DNA of 64,000 nucleotides, from the NCBI GenBank assembly GCA_027627225.1, contig JAPFQT010000157.1, positions 62,001 to 126,000 of the forward strand, in the 5' to 3' direction. Below, piece by piece: positions 11,656-25,130 of the stretch. Source of the DNA: Congeria kusceri (taxonomy: Eukaryota > Mollusca > Bivalvia > Myida > Dreissenidae). Position numbers and translations under genes: made by a program. The notes under the pieces were generated by a model, which was not told where the DNA came from, ran no database searches, and worked only from the letters and a program-made list of their open reading frames with translations. Position 1 is the first letter of the stretch; each line of letters begins with the position of its first letter.

Positions 11656-14120
11656 TAACTAACGATGTCGTTTTAGAACATTATGACAAATTTCAATCTT
11701 TTCAATTAGTCAATGTCCACAGAAATTTCATTCATTTCTTTCATAGAACACTCAGCACCAATGTTCTTGAACCTCAAAACAAGCAGAAGTAGAAACACAA
11801 CTGCACTTACGGGTGCTAAGGCTAAACAAAATTAATGAATTGTTTCTCAGTCACTTTTTCCGCAAAATCAAGAGCGAGGGCGGGCTTTTATTTTATCGAA
11901 GTATTTTTTTGTGTGTTTTGCTCCTACTCTTTTCTATTGGCACTATGTAATGGCTTGTTAAAACGGGTAAATAAGTACAGATTAAAGACAATTTATAGTT
12001 TTAACAACAACAGAAGTATCCCTTTTAGTAAAATTCTAAATATAGATTTATTAATTACTCATGTTACAAACGGTCATTTAAGCAAGCAGACGTATAAAGG
12101 CAATCAATTTGAATGCTCATATTTAACATAAGTGCCTTTAAATTGATACACCACCAGCATTAAAGTACTTCTATTTATAGAATTAAACTTTTCGTAATTC
12201 ATATTTTAATAACTGTCAAAAAAAAGGATTTTTTTTGCAATAAATCACCAACAATTCCTGGAAATGAAACCCCTAGTATACTGCAAGACTTGTCAGTGCG
12301 GCTGGAATTTTCTTTTGTTTCGTTTGCAAGAGTATCTACGAAAAAAGAGTTGAAATCAACACATAGACCATATTTACAAAGGTTCCGAATCGGATATGAC
12401 ATGTTTCAAGGTTGAGATTTACAGATTATTTCACAGTGTGTGTATATCCGATTATATTACATCCGACAGGAAGAAAGTGATTTGAAATACCAAAATCTAC
12501 CTATACATGTGAGGCTTCTTCCTCAATGTTAAAATGCGGATTCGTGTCAAGCCGCTGTCAATGAAATCTAATTTAAAACATCGTATCGTAGAAATAGTTC
12601 TGGGAACGTTTATACGGCGTTTATCAGTCTGAAATCTGTTTCTTATTTACGAAAGGCATTTAAACTTTCTTTGTTCAGAAGCACTTGCTACGAACGGAGT
12701 ATACAATTATAATGAACATGCTGGTTTACTTCCGAGTTATCACCAGTTATCGCAGACAGGAAATAGACGATAGTAAGTTACCAAAACGCTATGATTGCAC
12801 CGATTTCAATGCGATTTTTATTTTGATTGGTTACATGCCAATTACAAAAAAAAATCTGCAAAGTTATCTTTTTCTTAACATATTTCTGGACAGCTACTTT
12901 AAAACCCGATCACAATCGACCAAAAATAGTAAATAAAAATTATTTTGGCATTAAATGAAATTCGTACCTGAGAAACAATTCATTAACTTTTTTAGCCTAA
13001 GTTACTTTCAGATGCAATACTTTTCACGGAATTATTTCTTATAACAAAATGAAGCACCTAAGTGCACATTCAAATAATTGTGTTTACTTTGTGGAACAAG
13101 CGCTATTACATCGCAATGTAATCATAGAAACACAATCACAACTTGATTGTTGCTGTCACACATTAAACACATTCTCGACATGCCCCGTTAAGGACACGTT
13201 TATGTTCCCATCCGTCAACCAGTACAACACCTTCTGAAACATCTCATCAATTGATTCAACATTTCGTATTTCGTGGCAAATCAAAAGAGTGCTATACAGC
13301 AGAAAGTGGAAAACACGTCGTTGCGAAAACTGAATATTTATGTACATACCTATATTGATATAGATATAGGGAAAATGTATTGTTCACATGTATTATTGCC
13401 CCCAACGCGAAATACCGTTGTATAAGCTTTTTTCTAGTTTATATTAAGTTCATGAAAACGACTACTAATAAAACGTGACTGTCATCAGATATCAGAAAAG
13501 GTGCGTAGTTAAAGGGACTATGTCAACGACAAATGTGTTTCCTATTGTACTATAAATGATATTAGATTATAAAAATACGCTATACTAAGGCATTCATATT
13601 AAATAAATAATAAATAATATAATACATTGTAAGATATTAGATAAAAAAAAACAATCAGCACAAATGTTTGAAAAAAATAAAACCCCAAACGGGTATCGAA
13701 CTCACGACTTAGGAGCCATACGAAGAAATGACAGTGGACACCGCTTTAACCAGCTCCACAATTCTTCTTTGTAACGAAATATGTGTATGCTGTGTAAAGA
13801 AATATGTGTAAACTATGTTTATACAAACTCCTCACAATTCTGAACGTCAAAATGTAAACTGGAAAAGGGCCAAGCAAACACGATCCATATTATAAATTGA
13901 TTTTTATTTAGACTGCGAAAACTCTTTTCCCATAATATGTACCTTATTTTAACCGTTATTATATGCCATTGTTAATATCTCAAGATTTAACAAAACAATT
14001 GCCCTGTTGAGGCCCTTTTCGTTGACATTTGGGAATTTTCAACACACACATGTTAGATTAATGGAGTAACATTATTTTCTGTACACAGTTATATCATTTA
14101 TAACCAGCAACATATCGGTA
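11656..14120. other. No gene recognised
   Basis: AT-rich sequence. Frames at 11835-12131, 12199-12402 and 12685-12936 have no recognisable domain and no paired splice sites. Nothing else can be supported. Confidence 0.5.
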
Positions 14121-14678
14121 AGGCCGCTTTTCCATAATGTCCGCATCCGCATTGCACAAATCCGTATGTCTTCAGTCCGTACTGTATCCGCAAAGTGCAT
14201 CCGCAAAAGCCGTCCGCAAGAAATCGCGCGCTGAGCGATTTTATGCGGATGCGGACGATATGGTATCTAACTTGTTAGTTAAACAAATGGCTGTTAAACA
14301 TTAAACATTGGGAAAATATAAAAATAATCTAGATACACCTTGATAACTCAACATAAGACTCACTGAGTACAATAAATCGGTAATAACGGGTAACCTTTAA
14401 ATGAGTTATTACTGACGCTGTAGATATATAACTGTTAAATTCTTTATTTTGTTAACATCCACCACCTGTGAATGTGTTCGCATACTGCGATAAAATATTT
14501 GCAGCCGACTTAATTAAATATGTTTATATTCTTCAAACGCAGGCTTCTAAACTCTTTGAAAATCAGCACAAAACTCAAATATTCCACGATATAAGCGGAT
14601 GCACAGAAAAGCGCCTTCCGCATATAATAATGAGGATACGGACACACTTACGGATGCGGACATATTTAAAAGCGGCCT
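14121..14678. mobile_element. TIR MITE of about 558 bp
   Basis: The ends form inverted repeats over about 30 bp: the left end starts 'aggccgcttttccataatg' then 'tccgcatccg'; the right end ends 'cggatgcggacatatttaaa' then 'agcggcct'. The inside is AT-rich apart from further 'ccgcat'/'atgcgg' motifs near each end and has no coding frame I would trust. No clear target-site duplication is visible. Confidence 0.7.
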
Positions 14679-15810
14679 AATACAAAATTCTGGAAAAATC
14701 ATCATAATGTTCCTCTTGGGCTGTGTCTGTGGCGCGACATCTATTAATAGAATGGGTCAAAGCGCTTGTTTACGCCCAAGACCACCATGGAATTCACGGT
14801 CCTAACGCCTAACCACACAAAAACAAACACCTCTTGCGATGGGCAAGACTTCTATTTGAAGGAATGGCAACTACATATTCATACAAACATGTTCGATATA
14901 ACATTGCACCATGTTTACAATTTACAATATATAATTGTTGCATAAATGATGTATAAACATTTAAACAAGTACAATTCATAACTGCATTTTAATACATGCG
15001 TGCACATATATAGAATATAATTATATATCATTATATAACAAGAGCGTGTCGATTATTTCTCACATCATTGTTCATTGTTCTACTACATACACCAACCAAT
15101 TTGGAGATTCTTACTGAAAATTCATACGAGACTATCATTCTCTTACTTTCAGCAACCATTTATATTATTTCAACAATGATTAGTGTTTAAAATAGAAATA
15201 ATCGATATTCATCTCTGGAATAGTGGCCGGACAGGAAAAACCTCTTTTTTTATGGGCTAAAGGTAGGAAACCTGTGTCCGATATCCTCACGGTACAGAAT
15301 ACCATGCATGTCTTTATCATTGATGCCTCTTTTTAAAGACAATGCCAAGCTATTCCTCCGAATAATAATCACGGACAGATTAACATGCTCACATTCGCAA
15401 TAAATATTATTGTGTATACGTATACACAAACTTGGAAGATATGCTCGTATGTTGTGTATTTCGAATTTGAATATATGACCGCACTGTGTGAAGCCAAGCC
15501 TAGAACTGGTTTCTATCCACCCGTTTATTCCCGCTTTAACACAGTCACGTGACTGACACGGTTGAGCACACCGCTCTTTGTATTCCTACGCGTTAGGACA
15601 ATCGTTCTACCCTATACTGCGTAACGTGTAGAACTTGTGAATATCCTCGTGCACAGTGTACATGTACATTTTGCGTCAGCTTGCAGCATCGATCGATAAA
15701 TTACGATGAGCTAGAGGAAACCGTGAAACGCGTGGTTTACAATTGATGCAATTGAAAATCGAAAAACCGGGGCGGGATTCACAAAAGCACCTGAAATATA
15801 TCATAATTTA
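14679..15810. other. No gene recognised
   Basis: AT-rich intergenic sequence. I see no exon-like frame and no clear repeat structure. Confidence 0.45.
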
Positions 15811-16651
15811 ACAAGAGATGTTTGTAAAACATGTAATACCCTCGACTTGCAGCCAAGTGGTGAATATGTGCAATTGTTAAGATTTTTTTTAATATGCAAT
15901 CCCAAGCGAGTTCTCGATATATGATATCTATGTATGAAGTTTCATGAAAATATCTCGATGCGTTCTCAAGTTATTGAGCGGAAATGGTTTTGCTATTTTT
16001 AGTAACGATGACCTTGACCTTGACCCCACCCATCCCACATGCAATCCCAAGCGAGGTCTCGATGTCAGGTATCTATGTATAAAGTTTCATTAAAATATCT
16101 CAATGCGTTCTCAAGTTATTGAGCGGAAACCGTTTTTCTATTTATAGTCACGGTGACCTTGACCCCACCCACCCCATATGCAATCCCAAGCGAGGTCTCA
16201 ATATAAGGTATCTATGGATGAAGTTTCATTAAAATATCTCAATGCGTTCTCAAGTTATTGAGGGGAACCGTTTTTCCATTTTTAGTAACGGTGACCTTGA
16301 CCTTGACCCCCCACACACCATATGCAATCCCAAGCGAGGTCTCGATGTAAGGTATCTATGTATAAAGTTTCATTAAAATATCCCAATGCGTTCTCAAGTT
16401 ATTGAGGGGAACCCGTTTTTCTATTTTTAGCAACGGGTACCTTGACCTTTGACCTGTTGACCTCAAAATATATAGGCTTTCTTTCCTCCCAAGTAACCAG
16501 CGTACCAACTTTCATGATCGTAGGACAAAGCGTTTTCAAGATATAGTGCGGAAACGAAATGGTCTACGGACAGACCTACCGACCGACCGACCGACCTACC
16601 GACAGGTGCAAAGCATGATACCCCCACTTCTTCGAATGGGGGGCATAATAA
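15811..16651 (+). repeat. 'gaccttgacc' long-period tandem element, copy 1
   Basis: Four to five units of about 140 bp with 'gcaatcccaagcgaggtctc', 'aagtttcattaaaatatctc', 'cgttctcaagttattgagcg' and 'gtgaccttgaccccaccc'. The element starts 'acaagagatgtttgtaaaac' and ends with a 'ccgaccgaccgacc' run and 'ggggggcataata'. These bounded ends suggest a dispersed element carrying internal tandem repeats. Relatives are at 50192-51355 and 60540-61385. Confidence 0.85.
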
Positions 16652-17392
16652 GAGAAGCTCGGGCGAAATTCATAAATCTCCCGAGAAAGATAATAATTTA
16701 GGATACAAAAGTAAAAGTTAAGATAAAGTTTTATGTGAAATGAAAATAAAAAAGTAGCATTTGTCACTGTTTTACTAGAATAAACAATTCAAACTCGAGC
16801 TATAATTGAAATGGTCACAGAATTTACGGTTTACGGGTAGATTTTACGATTTTAAGACATTGACTTACATGTTCACTAAAAAGCTGTATGAGTACATGCC
16901 CAGACACATAAGGCCAAACAAACAAACGCTTGGTTTCCGCTGATATCTCATACAAAATCTAGGAGGTGAGGTAAAATATAACTATTTTTGTCATTAACTA
17001 TTTTTTTCTTCGCCGCATATTCACCACGCAGTTAAAGTATATCGGAATGCATGTAAAATGTTTAAATGCCTCCCAACAAAGAAACTGTACCTTAACTATA
17101 AATAAGGTCATAGAAAGAGATTTCTAGCAAGAAACGTATAATATAAGCGAAAACTGCCGAAAATCTGAAAAACTTAATGATTGATAGGAAAAAAATCTTT
17201 TAGGGTCGGCGGAAAAAATAGGCTGGGGGAGGGTGGGGGGGGGAGGGGGCGGGCAAGCGGAAATTAACAACTTTTTACGCTTATTACTTGCTCAGATATC
17301 GCTGTGACCTGTGTTATTCTTGTTATTGTTTCACGTAGATTCATGTTAATGCCTATGCTACAATTACTCGTTCAACTTGTAAGCTATTATAT
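16652..17392. other. No gene recognised
   Basis: AT-rich sequence with a G-rich run at about 17222-17253. No coding region could be supported. Confidence 0.45.
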
Positions 17393-17965
17393 TTAAGAAA
17401 TAATTTTCGATTTATCGTTGTTTAGTGGCCAATAAACAACGATTTGGAGTTCTGATGCATAGGAATTTAACCACGAGGCCGTTAGCCCAATTGGTTTAAT
17501 AGCCACGCATCGGAACAACACAGAGTTGTTTATTGGCCAATAAACAATGATAATGCAACAATTATTTCGATTCTCACATGATATCATTACAATTGCAAAA
17601 TTATTTGTCATATCATGTGAGAATCGAAATAATTTTCGCATTATCGTCGTTAAGCGGCCAATAAACAACGTTTTTGAGTTCTGATGCGTAGGAATTTAAC
17701 AACGAGGTCGTTGGCCCGATTGTTTTAATAGCCACGCATCAGAACGACAAATAGTTGTTTATTGGCCAATAAACAACGATAACGCGAAAATTATTTCGAT
17801 TCTCACATGATATGACAAACAAATTTGCAATTGTAATGATCACTACATTTTAATATGCTCCGCTCACAATCGGGACTACTTTTTACTTCGTTTATTGCGG
17901 GGTAGTTTAACAACGATAATTTTGTTCCTTGACTATTGAAAAAAATCAGCAAGAATCATGTTAGA
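17393..17965 (+). mobile_element. Palindromic MITE family 'P', copy B (doubled hairpin)
   Basis: Two successive hairpin modules, each with 'cgttgttta...ggccaataaacaac' arms and central 'taggaatttaac' and 'tttaatagccacgcatc'. They are joined through a second inverted pair, 'cgattctcacatgatat' (17567) and 'atatcatgtgagaatcg' (17611). The asymmetric tail 'tactttttacttcgtttatt' to 'tcatgttagaatt' follows. It is non-coding, and the arms could extrude as nested cruciforms. Confidence 0.8.
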
Positions 17966-20019
17966 ATTCAAATTGATGATAGGACAGAAGTCAGTGAATG
18001 ACATGCTTTGTAAAATCGCGCCTGTTTTACATGGTGCAGTTAAATAATATATGATAAATACAACTTTAATTATTCATGTAAGAATAACGCTGAATTTATA
18101 CAAAACTTCCACAAAAATACGCTATGAATATGACCAGCCTCTAAATGCTGCTATTTACAATGACCGTCGGCAGACACACGGTTGCGCTCATCGGCCGACA
18201 CACGGTTGCCTACATCGGTCGACACGCGGTTAGCTTTCGTCGGCGGACAAACCTCGCGTTCATCGAAGGCATATAACCATCTTTAAAACAAATATTATTA
18301 TGGAATTCAATCAAATTAGTGAATTTGCCGGTTAATGGCTGACCCGTGCGTCTGTGTTACGATGCGCAGTCAAATGTAATTTAAATAATCCAAGACAGTT
18401 TAATACTATTACATACTACAACATAATATTTACACCGCTTATGAAATGTCTCAATACATTAAAACGGCAAACTATCAAATTATACGTCAACTCTCAAATG
18501 TAAGAACACACGTTTTTTGCCACGTGTTTATACATGAAATGCTTACAAAACAAAATTAAATGAATACCGATTTTAGTAGTACCCTACATATCCGTTGACG
18601 TTTGTTCATTAATAAAAACCAAATTTGCGTCTAACATTTCAGGAAGCATGAGCGTTTTATCTACAGCTGAGGACGACAGCAATAATTCGTGATGAATTCA
18701 ACGCTACCGGAAGTGTAACAGGCTGCTGCAAGACAACCGCGAAGGAAGTTACCATCCCTGAACAAGTCACGGTGGTACGTAGACAATGACTTAAATATGG
18801 CATATGGCCGAAATTGAGGGTACAATTTACGGCGAGACACAGTGCATTGCGGTGGATCTGGATTAGACGACATGTTTAACGTTCCATGGCCGACTGGGCT
18901 AACGTTGTCAATGTCAATAATTCCAGCTATGACGACAGAGCGCGTCATTGTTTTATTGCCAAATGCTGTTTTCACGACAGAGTAAGTAAGCGGGTGGTTC
19001 CATGAATCGCTACATAATACAACTGGGGCCGTATCACCGAAACATCTTATGTTTAACTGAACTGAATATGTTCACTTCGGTTTAAATTTATGTTATCTAA
19101 TAGTTCTACTAGTATAATGTATGATTTACAGTTACGTGAACACGATTCATGTATTCAGTTTACAGTAAATTGACACTATGCGAAATGTCAAATTCAATTT
19201 AAATAAAATGTTGATTTTAAAGTTATGGATAAGATTTTACTCAAGATGTTCCTGGAAAACAGCCCCTGAACGCGTAATTTGTTAACGTAAACTTTAAACG
19301 CAGTACGTTATCAACGGGGAGTTTTCAAACAAAACCTTTTACCATGAACTAGAAAGGAAAACTGAAGTATGATTATCGCGCGCCACACTGCTCCGTGTCA
19401 CGGGGGCAACACGGCATGCTACAGAACAGCCGCGTTCCTAAGACTGCAGACCATAGTCCAGTCGGTCAGGTTTGGGTGAGTTGGGAAGGCGGGTTGGATC
19501 AATGTTTGGGGTGAGTATGGAATAACCTGTAAACATCCTCACACGGCGGTTTATGCACAAAACAGCATCAATAAAACAAAGTATCGTGTCCAATCTACAT
19601 TAATAACTTGATGTAGAACAGTTGAGTAATGTAATGTAGGGAAGTAAATTTGCAATTCTTACTGCATGCAGTGCCCTAAATTAAATCCTTCAACGACAAC
19701 CGGTCCGAGCGAAAAGTCTCGGACCTACGGACACCCGTTAAGAACGAACCCTGACAACAACAACAACAGCCAAACCAGCACATTAATAATGCACACAAGA
19801 ATGTGAAAACCTGCAGTAGCGCTGAATATATTGATACTGAAACACGTAACAAATGTAATTTCGGATGTTGCAACATTTCTTAGGGTTTGATGGACGCTTT
19901 TAAACGGACATCATACTTGGTTGTTTTTAACATAACACCTGAGCAGGGCGACATACACCAAATTAAACTTTGAAATTCACAGTGGCATAATTGATATGGT
20001 GTCCAACCTGCAATTGGGA
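17966..20019. other. No firm gene; short tandem repeat at 18160-18250
   Basis: Three to four imperfect copies of a ~28-bp unit ('cggccgacacacggttg') lie at 18160-18250. A 104-codon minus-strand frame at 18661-18975 has no recognised domain and no convincing splice borders, so it is not called as a gene. Confidence 0.45.
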
Positions 20020-20170
20020 ATTTGGGAGCTCATGAGTTTGAATCGTACTCGGGAAGCGTTGACATGACCATAAGACACAAGTTTGGGTTCTTCCCAGGGA
20101 ATGGACTCGACAGTGTCAATTAGCTAGCTTTCAACACAATCGCGCTTAAATAAAAAAGGTTTAAACTTAA
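20020..20170 (+). mobile_element. Degenerate SINE fragment
   Basis: Aligns by eye with the 3' half of the SINE at 56392-56589: 'gggttcttcccagggaatgg' corresponds to 'ggttctgcccaggaaaccc', and both end in 'gctttcaa', a 'caatc' block, then 'aaataaa' and 'aggtttaaact'. The tRNA-like head is eroded. Confidence 0.6.
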
Positions 20171-23029
20171 TACGACATTATAATGAACAATAATGACCAA
20201 ACATTTGCGAATACGTCCCATGTTGTGACCTTTAATTAATTTAATTTAATTTAATTAGGAGTACTTCATATATAAGATGTAAGTTTATAAAATCACGAAT
20301 AAAATCTATTTCGAGTTCAATCAATATACGCATAATGTTTACAACATATAAATAAATGACATCTCAATTCATCGCAATTTCTGAAAATACTTAAATATTT
20401 ATAATCAAATATTGTATACAAGATTATAAAGCAATTATGTCGATATATGGTCTATTCAACGACCAATATCGCAACATCACGGTCCGTATCCTGATGATGC
20501 TGGCTCAGAAGATAATGCAGGCTTCAGCGAAGGAGCAGACAGGGGGGTACGTCAGTTTATGTATAATTGTCTTTTTACCTTTACCTCGTGCATTTTTTTG
20601 TAATAGATATGAATTAACCGATCCATTATCTACCTGCAGGTACCCTTTCGAAACTTTCGAAAATATTGGTAAGAGAAACGTAACATTAGACGTGAAACAA
20701 TGCCATTTAGAAAATATGTTATACTTTTTTTTTTATCTTTGCAAGCAAAGATTATACCTTGTACACCGTTATACTGAACACGCGCGGGAGTACTTTGAAA
20801 GAGTGAACATTGGCAAAGTTCGGAGCGTTTGTGACTTCGATAACGTCAAGACTTGTTCTGTTCTCGTGCGCCGGCTTGCGCACACACTGTTGTAATTGTC
20901 ATAGAAATTTAATATATGATTTTATTTTATTGAAATTTCCACTGTATATACAGGAAATGTTCCGATGTATTGTGTATATATAATCATATATGTAAATTAA
21001 AAGATGTTAACGTTATCGCCTCAGTGATATTTATTTTTGAACAACCCTCGTACATTCATAACGAAATATATGGTTGTGAAAAACAACTTCATTATTTTAT
21101 TTCCTATATATTTTAATGATTTTGTCGAATACAATCCCGACAAACAAATGAAAAAAAACTTTGAAACTTGTCCTACATATTTAGGTATATTTTCATATAA
21201 AACTAAACGTCACTTACCTTTGCTCGCTTCAACTTCCCGACACAGTCCACGTTCTTGCCAAGTTTGCAGTTTCACGCTCACAGATAGTTAGAATTATTAA
21301 TAACAAATATCTCCATATCGCAATCGTCACAAAAAAACAACGTTATTTGCAATTTTCCCCACTGCTTACACTTACACTTGGAGCACTGTTTAGACATATA
21401 TCATTATGCACGTGCTTAAACACATTACAAATTAAAGTCAATAAATACGTAAAAATACAAGCACATACCTAAACGATCACATTTTGCAAGTTTAGAATTA
21501 CACACCACACACTTAATCACGTGTACACAACCCATGTCGTACATAAAACTATAACCGTTACTTTAATTGGTTTTTTAATTTGTGAAGTCTCGTGCAGTTT
21601 CAATTGGATTATAACAATAGAACATTTAATCTGGCCTTGCCAACGTTAAAGGCGCTGTGTCGTGCTTTCATCATCTCTATCATAGTGATCATCGTCATCA
21701 TCATCATCATCATCTCTATCGTCGTAATGACTTTCGTCCTCATTGTCATCATCATGAACGTAATAAATAATCATTATTATCATCATCGTTGCATTCAATG
21801 CCATCGTCATCATCAGCTGCATGCGATACGTATTCATTCGTCTTCGGACTCCGCGTTCGCTCAGATATGCTTCTTGATTAATAACGTGGTAAAGGTAACG
21901 GAATATATACCGACGATGACTATCACTAAGATGCCAACTATTGAACACATTCAAACATTTGAAAAACAGATCACTGTGCAACTCGTGAAAGTATAAATTT
22001 CTACGATCACTTGTGAATTAAAATCGATATTCTAAAATTAAAGGTGTTAATATTTAGTTTTCGTCACGCAAATAGTACAATTCACAGTGTTTCAAACACA
22101 GATTCTTAATGTAACCTATGTTCAACTTAAGTTAACAATAATTAAGTATCCTCATAAATATGGACCCAGGTGTACTCAATGCGCTCCCCAACGAACACCG
22201 TGCAATGAGACAGTTCGATTCACAAGACATCTGTGTCCCACAATAAATTCCTGACTTTCTGAGCGGCTAAACCACCTTGGTCAAACCTTGAAGATCGGAA
22301 GCAGAATGCCACAGCTCAAACGACTGCTATCCTGACTGGATTTAAGATAATTTTGGGTTAAAGCACAATTGCACGCGATGCACGTGAAGTGTAAACTGGG
22401 CGGGAGTTTGGCGTGGTCTGTAACATAACTTAAGAGTAATTTAAAGTGGCATATCGCAGAAATACAGACGCATATACACGTAATAAACAAAATAGCCAGA
22501 TTCTCCAATAAATCTTTCATGCATTAAAATTACATCTATATTGAAAACATCAATAGAAATAACAGAAATTGGATACACGAAAACCAGTGCTGAAGCTGAG
22601 AATTGTGGCCTTCGTTGTCGAACATTTCACGCTTAACAACTTCCCAAGTAGCAATGGATTGCTCCAAGTGATTGTGCCTGATCTTCATTATAGAAAAAAA
22701 CGAAATAAGAGTGCTTTGTAGGATCACATTTTTCACACACCTGTGAAGAATAGGATCTCATTTGTCACATTTTAAGTGCGAATAATGAGATTGGCTAAAA
22801 AGGGGTATGCGCGAGGATCACAGAAGAATATAATTTCACTGCATATCAAAAACTGGATGCAATCACAATCTTCACAGAAAATTCGACGAATACAAATGGG
22901 ATGTGTAAAGAATAAAATAAAGATGTGTGAAGAATGAGATCCTTTTTTTCACAGATGTGAAAAATATTATTTGTAAAAAATATGGTCCTACAGTGCTTCA
23001 TTGGTTAACACTAATATTGCATATTGAAA
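20171..23029. other. No firm gene; CAT microsatellite at 21690-21800
   Basis: An open frame at 20437-20895 begins with a protein-like stretch (about 37 codons) followed by a GT at about 20547, but there is no clear acceptor and no recognised domain. A degenerate CAT/ATG trinucleotide repeat at 21690-21800 produces frames on both strands. 22740-22990 has short repeated 'tgtgaagaat' motifs. Nothing else is supportable. Confidence 0.4.
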
Positions 23030-24514
23030 CACTGTCCAAGAACTGGGGAATGGTGTAGTTGAAGAATGGAAGACCACACGTCTGTATAGCTTACATCAAT
23101 TGTAGAACTGGCGAATGGTGTAGAAAGGAAGACCACATGTCTGTATAGCTTACATCAATTGTAGAACTGGGGAATGGTGTAGTTGAAGAATGGAAGACCA
23201 CACGTATGTAAAGCTTACATCAATTGTAGAACTGGTGAATGGTGTAGAATGGAAGGCCACATGTCTGTATAGCTTACATCAATTGTAGAACTGGGGACTG
23301 CTGTAGTTGAAGAATGGAAGACCACATGTCTGTATAGCTTACATCAATTGTAGAACTGGGGACTGCTGTAGTTGAAGAATGGAAGACCACATGTCTGTAT
23401 AGCTTACATCAATTGTAGAACTGGGGAATGGTGTAGTTGAAGAATGGAAGACCACATGTCTGTATAGCTTACATCAATTGTAAAACTGGGGAATGGTGTC
23501 GTTGAAGAATGGAAGACCACATGTCTGTATAGCTTACATCAATTGTAGAACTGGGGAATGGTGTAGTTGAAGAATGGAATACCACATGTCTGTATATCTT
23601 ACACCAATTGTAGAACTGGGGAATGGTGTAGTTGAAGAATGGAATACCACATGTCTGTATAGCTTACATCAATTGTAGAACTGGGGAATGGTGTAGTTGA
23701 AGAATGGAATACCACATGTCTGTATAGCTTACACCAATTGTAGAACTGGGGAATGCTGTAGTTGAAGAACGGAATACCACATGTCTGTATAGCTTACACC
23801 AATTGTAGAACTGGGGAATGCTGTAGTTGAAGAATGGAATACCACATGTCTGTCTAGCTTACACCAATTGTAGAACTGGGGAATGGTGTAGTTGAAGAAT
23901 GGAATACCACATGTCTGTATAGCTTACACCAATTGTAGAACTGGGGAATGGTGTAGTTGAAGAATGGAACACCACATGTCTGTATAGCTTACACCAATTG
24001 TAGAACTGGGGAATGGTGTAGTTGAAGAATGGAAGACCACATGCCTGTATAGCTTACATCAATTGTAGAACTGGGGAATGGTGTAGTTGAAGAATGGAAG
24101 ACCACATGTCTGTATAGCTTACATCAATTGTAGAACTGGGGAATGCTGTAGTTGAACAATGGAAAACCACATGTCTGTATAGCTTACATCAATTGTAGAA
24201 CTGGGGAATGGTGTAGTTGAAGAATGGAAAACCACATGTCTGTATAGCTTACATCAATTGTAGAACTGGGGAATGCTGTAGTTGAAGAATGGAATACCAC
24301 ATGTCTGTATAGCTTACATTGTAGAACTGGGGAATGCTGTAGTTGAAGAATGGAAGACCACATGTCTGTATAGCTTACATCAATTGTAGAACTGGGGAAT
24401 GGTGTAGTTGAACAATGGAAAACCACATGTCTGTATAGCTTACATCAATTGCAGAACTGGGGAATGGTGTAGTTGAAGAATGGAATACCACATGTCTGTA
24501 TAGCTTACATCAAT
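23030..24514 (+). repeat. 65-bp minisatellite, left part
   Basis: About 23 copies of a 65-bp unit: 'accacatgtctgtatagctt', 'acatcaattgtagaactggg', 'gaatggtgtagttgaagaat', 'ggaag'. The last unit is interrupted in 'catcaatt' by the 13.5-kb transposon, and the array resumes at 38050 in the same unit phase. Small minus-strand frames at 24184-24691 are repeat by-products. Confidence 0.95.
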
Positions 24515-24612
24515 TAACCAGTAGACAGCGAGGAGATCGCTCCACCCACTGATCACGTGACCAAACCCTTGGACAACTTTCGACGACAAAATGGCCGACA
24601 CGCTATCGTTGA

Positions 24613-25083
24613 GGTTACAGTATACTAAATATTTCAGGTGTGCAATGCTATACTCTCTAAATAAATCAACACCATTTATTTGAAGACACAATTTTCTGTA
24701 TAGTCACTTGCCATGACTTTATTTTTGAATATTTCTTTGTACGTGTGGTAGGAAAAACATTGTTGTGTACTAAAAATTCACTGTTTCGCTTGAAGGTTGG
24801 AGACTACATGACGAGACTTTGACAGTTGGCAGTATACCTTCAACTGGAGAGTATCCGGTAAAAAGATGGCCGTAAAACAGTGAACTTTGATTCGCGTCGA
24901 GTTCTTTCTTACATATCACATGACCTATCTTTTTTATTGTCTAAATCAATTCGGCTCGGAATGCTCTTTAAGAAAAGGTATGGTTATGAGGGTCTCTACG
25001 CGCAAAATGTTGAGTTTATTTTTTGTTGAATTTATTGCTTTTACATTGAATTTGTTAAGGAAATCTTTTAGTATATTGTGACC
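24613..25083 (+). repeat. Direct repeat 1 (471 bp) with TIRs at both ends
   Basis: Starts GGTTACAGTATACTAAA and ends TTTAGTATATTGTGACC, so it has the ends of a complete small transposon (MITE-like). Left flank is TTGA, right flank is TAAA. It contains no convincing gene; a 64-codon plus-strand frame (24887-25081) starts at a non-ATG codon. It probably carries the promoter of the adjacent plus-strand endonuclease-like gene. Confidence 0.9.
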
Positions 25084-25130
25084 TAAACTGACTTTGGGTT
25101 AAAATAAAATATCGTCTGCAAGTGCAAAAT

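Noticed and set aside
14121..14678. hAT assignment of this MITE
   Set aside because: No 8-bp duplication is visible at its ends, so the superfamily is left open.
18661..18975. 104-codon minus-strand frame
   Set aside because: Protein-like in part, but no recognised family and no exon borders; kept only as a note.
20437..20895. 152-codon plus-strand frame
   Set aside because: Only the first ~37 codons look coding; no acceptor or domain found.
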